Shown here one piece after another: positions 57,600 to 64,000 of a stretch of 64,000 nt of DNA. Source of the stretch: Neobacillus cucumis (GTDB taxonomy: Bacteria > Bacillota > Bacilli > Bacillales_B > DSM-18226); assembly GCF_023715505.1 (NCBI RefSeq), contig NZ_JAMBOH010000004.1, forward strand, positions 124,001 to 188,000, written 5' to 3'. The stretch's first letter is position 1, and each line of letters begins with the position of its first letter. A program made the translations under genes and the position numbers. The notes beneath the pieces are model-generated. The model was not told the origin of the DNA. It saw only the letters and a program-made list of their open reading frames with translations, and ran no database searches.

Positions 57600-58628
57600 A
57601 TGGTAAACAAAGAAACTAGCATCTCAAAAGAAATGTTTGCACCTGCCAATATCGATCCTTCCAAAAGTGAAAAAATTGCTAAGCCAAGCTTAAATTTTTG
57701 GCAGGACTCATGGCTTAGGCTTAGAAAAAATAAAGGTGCTGTTGTCAGTTTGGTAGTAATCGTCATTTTGGTAATATTGGCATTAGTAGGTCCATATTTA
57801 ACGCCATACCAATTTGATACGCAAGTTGCCAAAAATAATAATCTGCCGCCGCGTGTTCAAGGTTTAGAAAATGTCCATTGGCTTCCGTTTGATGGTACCT
57901 TAACTAGAAGAAACGGTACCGAATATAATGCTTATGAAGTCCGCAATGTTAAAGAATATTATTGGCTGGGGACAGACGGCCTTGGCCGGGATATTTTTGC
58001 CCGTCTTTGGAAAGGTACGCAAATTTCTCTTTTCATTGCATTTATGGCTGCGTTAGTCGATATGCTTATTGGTGTAACCTATGGAGCTGTTTCTGGTTAT
58101 ATTGGTGGAAGAGTAGATAGTGTCATGCAGCGGATTCTCGAGGTTATAGTTGGGATTCCAAACTTAATCGTTGCGGTATTAATGATTCTTGTATTGAAGC
58201 CGGGAATAACCCCAATTATCATTGCAATCACACTTACAAGTTGGACGAGTATGGCTCGTGTTGTTCGTGCGCAGGTGCTGAAGTTTAAAAACCAGGAATT
58301 TGTACTGGCAGCTAAAACATTGGGTGCCTCAAATAGTTCAATTATCTTTAAACACATGATTCCAAACATGTTTGGTGTTATCATAATTAACACGATGTTT
58401 TCTATTCCAAATGCGATCTTTTTTGAAGCGTTCTTAAGCTTTATCGGTTTAGGGCTTCAAGAACCAAACGCATCTTTAGGTACATTGGTGAATGACGGAT
58501 TTAAATCAATGATTGCTTTTCCATATCAGATGGTTGTTCCATCAATCATGATTGCAGTAATTATGGTTTGCTTTAACTTAGTAGCTGATGGATTACGGGA
58601 TGCCCTTGATCCAAAAATGCGTGATTAG
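57600..58628 (+). CDS. oppC: Oligopeptide permease membrane subunit OppC
   Basis: A 342-residue ABC permease with an N-terminal cytoplasmic extension of about 45 residues, then six membrane segments. It has the DGLGRDIFARLWKGTQISL block and the docking loop VRAQVLKFKNQEFVLAAKTLGAS (quoted in part). It starts immediately after the oppB stop (TAA-ATG) and is followed by oppD at 17 bases. Confidence 0.95.
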   Translation: MVNKETSISKEMFAPANIDPSKSEKIAKPSLNFWQDSWLRLRKNKGAVVSLVVIVILVILALVGPYLTPYQFDTQVAKNNNLPPRVQGLENVHWLPFDGTLTRRNGTEYNAYEVRNVKEYYWLGTDGLGRDIFARLWKGTQISLFIAFMAALVDMLIGVTYGAVSGYIGGRVDSVMQRILEVIVGIPNLIVAVLMILVLKPGITPIIIAITLTSWTSMARVVRAQVLKFKNQEFVLAAKTLGASNSSIIFKHMIPNMFGVIIINTMFSIPNAIFFEAFLSFIGLGLQEPNASLGTLVNDGFKSMIAFPYQMVVPSIMIAVIMVCFNLVADGLRDALDPKMRD

Positions 58629-58645
58629 AAGGCAGGTGAATAAGA

Positions 58646-59689
58646 ATGGATAAAATTTTAGAAGTTAAGGATTTAAATATATCGTTTCATACTTTTTCAG
58701 GTGAGGTAAAAGCTATTCGCGGTGTCAGCTTCGATTTAATAAAAGGGGAGACTTTGGCGATTGTTGGTGAATCTGGTTCTGGTAAATCGGTTACGTCTAA
58801 ATCAATCATGGGTCTGCTTCCTGCACAAAATTCTGAGATTAAAAGTGGTCATATCCTTTTTGGTGGGAAGGATTTAACGAAGTTGTCAGATAAGCAAATG
58901 CAAAAGATCCGCGGTCATGAAATATCAATGATTTTCCAAGACCCGATGACTTCACTAAACCCAACTATGAAAATAGGAAATCAAATCACGGAGCCGTTAA
59001 TAAAACATCAAAATATGAGCAAACATGCGGCAAAAGAAAGAGCAATAGAGCTTCTAAGACTTGTGGGAATTCCCAAGCCTGAAATTCGGGTGAATCAATA
59101 TCCTCATCAGTTCTCAGGAGGAATGAGACAAAGGGTAGTTATCGCGATTGCACTTGCATGTAATCCTAAAGTTCTGATCGCTGATGAACCTACAACTGCA
59201 CTTGACGTTACGATTCAAGCCCAAATCCTTGAATTAATGAAAGATCTGCAAAAGAAGATTGATACTTCGATTATTTTTATTACACATGATCTTGGAGTTG
59301 TGGCAAATGTTGCTGATAGGGTGGCGGTAATGTATGGAGGTAAGATTGTAGAAATTGGGACCTCGGATGAGATTTTCTACAATCCGCAGCATCCGTATAC
59401 ATGGGGACTAATAAGCTCAATGCCTGACATGGAAACAGATGATGAAGAGCTATATTCCATTCCAGGAACACCTCCTGATTTATTAGATCCGCCAAAAGGG
59501 GATGCATTTGCACCTCGTAATCCTTATGCTATGAAAATTGATTTAGTACAAGAGCCTCCTTTCTTTAAGGTTTCAGAAACACATTATGCTGCAACATGGC
59601 TATTGCATCCCGACGCACCAAAGGTTGAACCTCCAGAGACAGTGAAGAGGCGCCAAAGTCAATACCAAGGGGTAAAGGGGGGGAAGTAA
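58646..59689 (+). CDS. oppD: Oligopeptide transporter ATP-binding protein OppD
   Basis: A 347-residue ABC ATPase. Walker A is GESGSGKSV, the signature is FSGGMRQRV, and Walker B is LIADEPTTALD, then the H-loop ITHD. The C-terminal oligopeptide/dipeptide extension (PDLLDPPKGDAFAPRNPYAM) is present. It forms a heterodimer with OppF. Its stop directly precedes the oppF start. Confidence 0.96.
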   Translation: MDKILEVKDLNISFHTFSGEVKAIRGVSFDLIKGETLAIVGESGSGKSVTSKSIMGLLPAQNSEIKSGHILFGGKDLTKLSDKQMQKIRGHEISMIFQDPMTSLNPTMKIGNQITEPLIKHQNMSKHAAKERAIELLRLVGIPKPEIRVNQYPHQFSGGMRQRVVIAIALACNPKVLIADEPTTALDVTIQAQILELMKDLQKKIDTSIIFITHDLGVVANVADRVAVMYGGKIVEIGTSDEIFYNPQHPYTWGLISSMPDMETDDEELYSIPGTPPDLLDPPKGDAFAPRNPYAMKIDLVQEPPFFKVSETHYAATWLLHPDAPKVEPPETVKRRQSQYQGVKGGK

Positions 59690-60631
59690 ATGGCTGAAGG
59701 AAAGAAACTGCTTGAAATCAAAAATTTAAAGCAATATTTTAATGAAGGAAAACCAAATGAGGTTAAAGCGGTAGATAATGTTTCTTTTGATATATACCAA
59801 GGAGAAGTAATGGGATTAGTAGGTGAGTCAGGATGTGGAAAATCTACAACGGGCCGTACGATTATCCGATTATATGATGCTACTGGCGGCGAGGTTTTAT
59901 ATGACGGTATAAACGTACATGGAAAAAAATCAAAAAATGATTTAAAAAAATTCAACCGTAAAATGCAAATGATTTTTCAGGATCCATATGCTTCACTAAA
60001 CCCAAGGTTAAAGATTGCCGATGTAATTGCAGAGGGAATCGATATTCATGGTTTGGCAAAAACGCGAGAAGAGCGCATGAACCGTGTATATGAGCTGCTG
60101 GAAACTGTTGGTTTAAATAGAGAGCACGCCAATCGCTATCCACATGAATTTAGCGGAGGGCAGCGACAACGAATTGGAATTGCCAGAGCGCTAGCTGTTG
60201 AGCCTGAATTTATTATTGCTGATGAACCAATCTCTGCATTAGACGTATCAATTCAAGCACAAGTAGTTAATTTAATGAAAAAGCTTCAAAAAGAAAAAGG
60301 GTTAACCTATCTATTTATTGCCCATGATTTATCAATGGTTAAATATATAAGTGACCGGATCGGTGTAATGTATTTTGGTAAGATGGTCGAGCTTGCACCT
60401 GCAGATGAGCTTTATAAAAATCCACTTCACCCATATACACAGTCACTATTATCAGCAATACCTGCTCCTGATCCAATTAGTGAGCGAACAAGAAAACGTA
60501 AAACCTATGATCCTGCATGTCACAATTATGCAGATAATGAATCCATTGAATTTAGGGAAGTAACTCCCGGGCACTTTGTCCTTTGTTCAGAAAAAGAATT
60601 CAAACAAATTCAAGAAAATTCTAAGAAATAG
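59690..60631 (+). CDS. oppF: Oligopeptide transporter ATP-binding protein OppF
   Basis: A 313-residue ABC ATPase with Walker A GESGCGKST, signature FSGGQRQRI, Walker B IIADEPISALD and H-loop IAHD. The C-terminal extension differs from that of OppD and lies in the Opp/Dpp C-terminal domain. It is the last gene of the operon and ends before a terminator. Confidence 0.96.
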   Translation: MAEGKKLLEIKNLKQYFNEGKPNEVKAVDNVSFDIYQGEVMGLVGESGCGKSTTGRTIIRLYDATGGEVLYDGINVHGKKSKNDLKKFNRKMQMIFQDPYASLNPRLKIADVIAEGIDIHGLAKTREERMNRVYELLETVGLNREHANRYPHEFSGGQRQRIGIARALAVEPEFIIADEPISALDVSIQAQVVNLMKKLQKEKGLTYLFIAHDLSMVKYISDRIGVMYFGKMVELAPADELYKNPLHPYTQSLLSAIPAPDPISERTRKRKTYDPACHNYADNESIEFREVTPGHFVLCSEKEFKQIQENSKK

Positions 60632-60670
60632 AAAAAAACGATCTCGATTTACAATTGAGATCGTTTTTTA
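60632..60670 (+). terminator. Terminator after oppF
   Basis: AAAAACGATCTC/GAGATCGTTTTT with an 11-base loop and T run. Confidence 0.9.
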
Positions 60671-60709
60671 TCTACAGGTATGAAAGGAAGACGCTTCCGC
60701 TTTTATAAT

Positions 60710-60898
60710 TTAATTTTTTTTACCGCCAACCATTTTCCATCCAGTCCGGTATTTCGCACTTTCATCAGTAAATTCAGTTCTACGCTTACCACCGAATATT
60801 TTTTCCCCAATACCATTGGTTATAACACCCATTAAAGCAGTAATGCCAATAATTAATAAAGCAACGATCATCAAATCTGTTATGTAAGCACCCATCAT
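60710..60898 (-). CDS. Small membrane protein of unknown function
   Basis: A 62-residue protein starting MMGAYITDLMIVALLIIGIT, with one membrane helix and a basic C-terminus (KYRTGWKMVGGKKN). It has an excellent site, GGAGGA. I do not recognise the family. It lies opposite oppF and before spx. Confidence 0.72.
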   Translation of the reverse strand: MMGAYITDLMIVALLIIGITALMGVITNGIGEKIFGGKRRTEFTDESAKYRTGWKMVGGKKN

Positions 60899-61097
60899 GA
60901 ATTCCTCCATTAAGTTAATTAAAGAAAACGATCTGATTATAAACCTTCCCTTATTTTATTGTAAAAGAACTCGTAATTTATTGAAAGTAAAAATTATAGA
61001 AATTCATCAATTAATGAATGCGTTTTCATTTAGTGCCATTTAATTGAGAATTGAAGTTAAGAGTAAATTAAGATTAGACTTTTAAAATGAAGGCAGT

Positions 61098-61146
61098 AAA
61101 AAAGCATGCACCTTTCCGTATGGCAATTACCCATATAGAAAGGTGC
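61098..61146 (-). terminator. Orphan minus-strand terminator-like hairpin in the spx upstream gap
   Basis: A long stem GCACCTTTC-CG-TATGG with CCATA-TA-GAAAGGTGC closes a seven-base loop. On the minus strand it is followed by ATGC and six T. No minus-strand gene ends there. Confidence 0.45.
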
Positions 61147-61459
61147 TGAATACGAAGATTTTAATGTTGGAAGTAATTTTTTTAAATGTAGAAGCTTTAT
61201 AATGGAAAAAAATATGAAACCTTTTAGAAAATTATTCGTCTAATACCATGTAACCAAATAAATTGAAATTAGCTTCTGTGGATATTATTTTTCAAAAAAG
61301 GGATACCTTTTTTTGAGACAGTGGTGTATAATTTATGATAGAAATTACTTATTTATAATTATTTTAATTACGAAAAAAAGGGTTTCTTCCACAATAAAAA
61401 TGGGTACATGACTATATAAGATTACAAGTATGTAAATTAAAGAGGAGTGTGAAGAACGG
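61147..61459. other. Regulatory gap upstream of spx
   Basis: An AT-rich gap with no supported frame; spx promoter elements are at its 3' end (TATAAT at 61327-61332, PerR-like box at 61353-61367). B. subtilis has yjbB and yjbC in this position; neither is seen here. Confidence 0.6.
61353..61367 (+). promoter_or_regulatory. PerR-like box upstream of spx
   Basis: TTATAATTATTTTAA matches the PerR consensus TTATAAT-N-ATTATAA in 13 of 14 positions. It lies about 21 bases after a TATAAT (61327-61332), so downstream of the likely start, as reported for the B. subtilis spx P3 promoter. In AT-rich sequence a chance match is possible. Confidence 0.6.
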
Positions 61460-61855
61460 ATGGTTACACTATACACTTCACCAAGTTGTACATCATGCAG
61501 GAAAGCAAAATCATGGTTAGAAGAACATGAAATTCCATACACTGAAAGAAATATCTTCTCTGAGCCATTATCCATGGACGAGATTAAGGAAATTTTACGA
61601 ATGACTGAAGATGGTACGGATGAGATCATCTCTACAAGGTCAAAAACTTTTCAAAAGTTAGATGTAAACTTGGATTTAATGCCATTACAGGATTTATTTA
61701 AATTAATAAAAGAAAATCCTGGTTTGTTACGCCGCCCAATCATTATTGATGAAAAACGTCTACAGGTTGGTTATAATGAGGACGAAATCAGACGCTTCTT
61801 ACCTAGAAGGGTTAGAACTTTTCAGTTGCGTGAAGCGCAAAAAATGGTTAATTAA
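61460..61855 (+). CDS. spx: Global redox stress regulator Spx
   Basis: A 131-residue ArsC-like protein with the redox switch C10-X2-C13 (SPSCTSCRK) and the conserved R-P-I motif RRPIIID and the C-terminal [13 protein letters not shown]. Spx binds the RNA polymerase alpha subunit under disulfide stress and is degraded by ClpXP otherwise. RBS AGAGGAG. It is close upstream of mecA, as in B. subtilis. Confidence 0.97.
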   Translation: MVTLYTSPSCTSCRKAKSWLEEHEIPYTERNIFSEPLSMDEIKEILRMTEDGTDEIISTRSKTFQKLDVNLDLMPLQDLFKLIKENPGLLRRPIIIDEKRLQVGYNEDEIRRFLPRRVRTFQLREAQKMVN

Positions 61856-61859
61856 ATAA

Positions 61860-61887
61860 AAGACCTTCTTATGAAGGTCTTTTTTTC
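61860..61887 (+). terminator. Terminator after spx
   Basis: AAGACCTTC/GAAGGTCTT with a four-base loop and seven T. Confidence 0.9.
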
Positions 61888-62126
61888 TATACGCATTTAA
61901 TTTGAATATTATCATTCATTTTGCTATGATTAAGGGAATATCTTATATTAATCATTAGGCTAACTAACGGTTTTTAAGATTTTATTTTTTTTTATTTCCC
62001 ATATAAGTACTTTTGTCATAAAATGAAAGTACAAGAGTATTTCCTTTTTTAGATGTCAATCATAATAGTATTATCTGCTTGGGGGTATTTGTCCCTTCAA
62101 TACGGAAACGGAAGGGAGAGGTTATG

Positions 62127-62798
62127 ATGGAGATTGAACGAATTGATGAATATACTGTGAAATTCTACATTTCCTACGGTGATATTGAGGAGAGAGGCTT
62201 TGATCGCGAAGAAATCTGGTACAATCGAGAGCGCAGTGAGGAACTCTTTTGGGAAATGATGGATGAAGTTCATGGTGAGGAAGATTTTGTTGTTGAAGGC
62301 CCACTATGGATCCAAGTCCAAGCACTTGATAAGGGGTTAGAGGTTCTTGTTACCAAGGCCCAACTCTCAAAAGACGGACAAAAGTTTGAGCTCCCTATCC
62401 CTAATGACAAAATAAAGGACATTCCCGTTGATGACAAAATTGAAGAGATCTTAGATCAGCACTTTAGTCATCATCATACAGATGAAGATGAATTAATGCT
62501 AGAGGAAGAGACTTTGGAATTCCTACTTGCCTTTAAGGATTTTGAAGATATTATTAGCTTATCAAATCGAGAAGGTTTAGATAATTTAGATACAAAGCTT
62601 TATCACTTTGATGGAAAATATTATTTATATACTGAATTTCCCGAAGATGTATATGAAGAAGATGAAATAGATGATATTCTCAGTATTTTATTGGAATATG
62701 GTTACGAGACACAGCTTACCATTCATCGAATTCAAGAATACGGTAAAGAGATTATGCCGAAAGACGTATTCTCGGAAATACGAAAATATTTTAGCTAA
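62127..62798 (+). CDS. mecA: ClpC adaptor protein MecA
   Basis: A 223-residue protein, near the normal length. It opens MEIERIDEYTVKFYISYGDI, has the highly conserved NRERSEELFWEMMDEVHGEE and LWIQVQALDKGLEVLVTKAQ, an acidic central linker (HHHTDEDELMLEEE) and the C-terminal ClpC-binding domain. It brings ComK to ClpCP for degradation. ATG 62127 is chosen as the family start (MEIERI); the site GGGAGAGG is better spaced for it than for the ATG before. The comK gene is in the same window. Confidence 0.96.
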   Translation: MEIERIDEYTVKFYISYGDIEERGFDREEIWYNRERSEELFWEMMDEVHGEEDFVVEGPLWIQVQALDKGLEVLVTKAQLSKDGQKFELPIPNDKIKDIPVDDKIEEILDQHFSHHHTDEDELMLEEETLEFLLAFKDFEDIISLSNREGLDNLDTKLYHFDGKYYLYTEFPEDVYEEDEIDDILSILLEYGYETQLTIHRIQEYGKEIMPKDVFSEIRKYFS

Positions 62799-62815
62799 TA
62801 ATTATACCGATTTCA

Positions 62816-62836
62816 CATTTGAAATCGGTCTTTTTA
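62816..62836 (+). terminator. Terminator after mecA
   Basis: ACCGATTTC/GAAATCGGT with a six-base loop and five T. Confidence 0.85.
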
Positions 62837-62865
62837 TCATTGGATATATTTGAAAATTTTGGCAG

Positions 62866-64000
62866 GTGAGTGCACTGAAAAACACGGTTAGGGTGGTCTT
62901 ATTTTTAGCTATTTTATCCGGATTATTGTTTTATTTTAAAGACCAACTGGAAAGCGGCATCTTCGGATTCTTGAGTGTTTTAATTACACTGTCTGTTATT
63001 TTTATAGGGTTTGTCATTTTCTTTGAGAATCGTCATCCTACACAAACCATTACCTGGCTAGTGGTTTTAGGAAGTTTTCCGTTAATCGGGTTTATTTTTT
63101 ATTTATTGTTCGGGCGCAATTATCGAAAGGAAAGGATGTTTAGAAAGAAATATTTCCTTGATAAGCAAGCGTTTCTAACCGTTGAGGGAGAGGACGATCT
63201 AAGGAGTCAGGAGAAACTCAGTTTAATGGGGCAACATCAGGGGAAATTATTTAGGCTGGCTCAGAAACTGGGGAATAGTCCGATTTCCTTTGATACCTCT
63301 ACAAAAGTTTTAACAAATGGAGAGGAAACCTTTCGACACATTACCGAACAACTAAAAAGGGCAAGACATCATATTCACCTTGAATATTATATTGTTCGTC
63401 ACGATCTGATCGGTCAGGAAATTAAAGAAATATTAATTCAAAAGGCAAGTGAAGGTGTTAAGATTCGATTTCTTTTTGATGCGGTCGGCTCCTGGCAGCT
63501 TTCTAAAAGCTACATTAATGATTTAAGAAATGCGGGTATTGAAGCTGTTTCGTTTGGGCCTGTAAAATTGCCTTTTTTAAATAATAAATTTAACTTCCGT
63601 AATCACCGAAAGATTATTGTCATTGATGGGACCATTGGATTTGTAGGCGGGTTGAACATCGGGGATGAATATTTAGGGAGAAACGAAGAAATTGGGTTTT
63701 GGCGTGATACCCATTTAATGCTGAAGGGCGAAGCAGTCCGTACACTCCAATTAATCTTTTTACAAGACTGGTATTATATGACCAATCATAGCTTTCTAAC
63801 AGCGGAATACCTTTCACCTCAATTAGATAATAAACGTCATGGTGGTGTACAGCTTATTGCAGGGGGGCCTGATAATGAATGGAGCGTCATTAAAAATATC
63901 TTTTTCTCCATGATTGCATCAGCTGAAAAATCTGTTTGGATTGCATCCCCATATTTTATCCCAGATGAAGATATATTCTCAGCAATTAAAGTGGCAGCCC
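62866..64000 (+). CDS. cls: Cardiolipin synthase, N-terminal part (3' end outside window)
   Basis: The frame is open to the window end (378 codons seen). Two N-terminal membrane segments (about 8-26 and 36-56) precede FENRHPTQTITWLVVLGSFP, the cardiolipin synthase start pattern. The first phospholipase D HKD motif is NHRKIIVIDGTIGFVGG. The enzyme joins two phosphatidylglycerols to make cardiolipin. The start is uncertain: GTG 62866 is proposed but the ribosome site before it is weak. Confidence 0.92.
   Translation, partial: MSALKNTVRVVLFLAILSGLLFYFKDQLESGIFGFLSVLITLSVIFIGFVIFFENRHPTQTITWLVVLGSFPLIGFIFYLLFGRNYRKERMFRKKYFLDKQAFLTVEGEDDLRSQEKLSLMGQHQGKLFRLAQKLGNSPISFDTSTKVLTNGEETFRHITEQLKRARHHIHLEYYIVRHDLIGQEIKEILIQKASEGVKIRFLFDAVGSWQLSKSYINDLRNAGIEAVSFGPVKLPFLNNKFNFRNHRKIIVIDGTIGFVGGLNIGDEYLGRNEEIGFWRDTHLMLKGEAVRTLQLIFLQDWYYMTNHSFLTAEYLSPQLDNKRHGGVQLIAGGPDNEWSVIKNIFFSMIASAEKSVWIASPYFIPDEDIFSAIKVAA

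Noticed and set aside
60690..60704. Fragment GACGCTTCCGCTTTT of the mosaic repeat end
   Set aside because: Only about 15 bases match and no second end is present, so it may be a relic or chance.

Overview
The window is a stretch of a low-GC Firmicute chromosome, most likely a spore-forming Bacillaceae close to Bacillus/Neobacillus/Mesobacillus. Evidence: a complete gerP spore-coat cluster behind a sigma-K-type promoter, comK/comZ/mecA/med, spx, addBA, an oppABCDF operon, a T-box trpS leader and strong Shine-Dalgarno sites. Gene order follows Bacillus subtilis blocks (yhf-comK-yhj, addBA, gerP-yisL, asnO, yitK-yitW, yjzC-yjzD-yjaU-yjaV-med-comZ-fabHF-yjaZ-yjbA-trpS-opp-spx-mecA). The blocks are joined differently and accessory genes sit at the joints.

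Layout. 1-4.1 kb: end of an acyl-CoA ligase, an enoyl-CoA hydratase, a frameshifted azlC with an intact azlD, and the YhfN-type membrane protease. 4.2-8.0 kb: yhzC, comK, yhjD (behind a LexA box), an LCP-family protein, yhjE and a signal peptidase. 8.2-15.5 kb: addBA recombination nuclease. 15.5-17.7 kb: gerPA-PF on the minus strand. 17.9-22.7 kb: yisL and a tungsten aldehyde ferredoxin oxidoreductase module (MoaD, a small unknown protein, AOR, MoeB). 22.9-26.4 kb: asnO and a membrane-anchored amylase-like protein lacking the catalytic triad. 26.7-33.8 kb: an SDR oxidoreductase, YajQ, CvfB, DegV, YitT, small proteins, YitU, YitW. 34-41.7 kb: an anaerobic/molybdenum cofactor island (radical SAM protein, two Fnr paralogues, MoaA, Ric, MoeA, MobB, YwiC). 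42-64 kb: yjzC, clpB, the yjz/yja competence and fatty-acid block, trpS, opp, spx, mecA and the start of cardiolipin synthase.

How it works together. MoaA, MoeA, MobB, MoaD and MoeB together cover several molybdopterin steps and could serve both the AOR and an unseen nitrate reductase. Three genes of the anaerobic island carry Fnr-type boxes; for two of them the box is centred 41.5 bases before the predicted transcription start. ComK, its proteolysis adaptor MecA, ComZ and Med make the window rich in competence control. Spx and MecA both belong to ClpXP/ClpCP proteolysis, and ClpB is under a CtsR operator.

Non-coding features of note: a mosaic intergenic repeat family (five loci, one a tandem 123-bp array), LexA, CtsR, FapR, PerR, Fnr and sigma-K sites, a Trp T-box, and two orphan structured regions that could be small RNAs (about 40.02-40.20 kb and 61.10-61.15 kb). 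No tRNA, rRNA, CRISPR array, transposase gene or prophage was seen.
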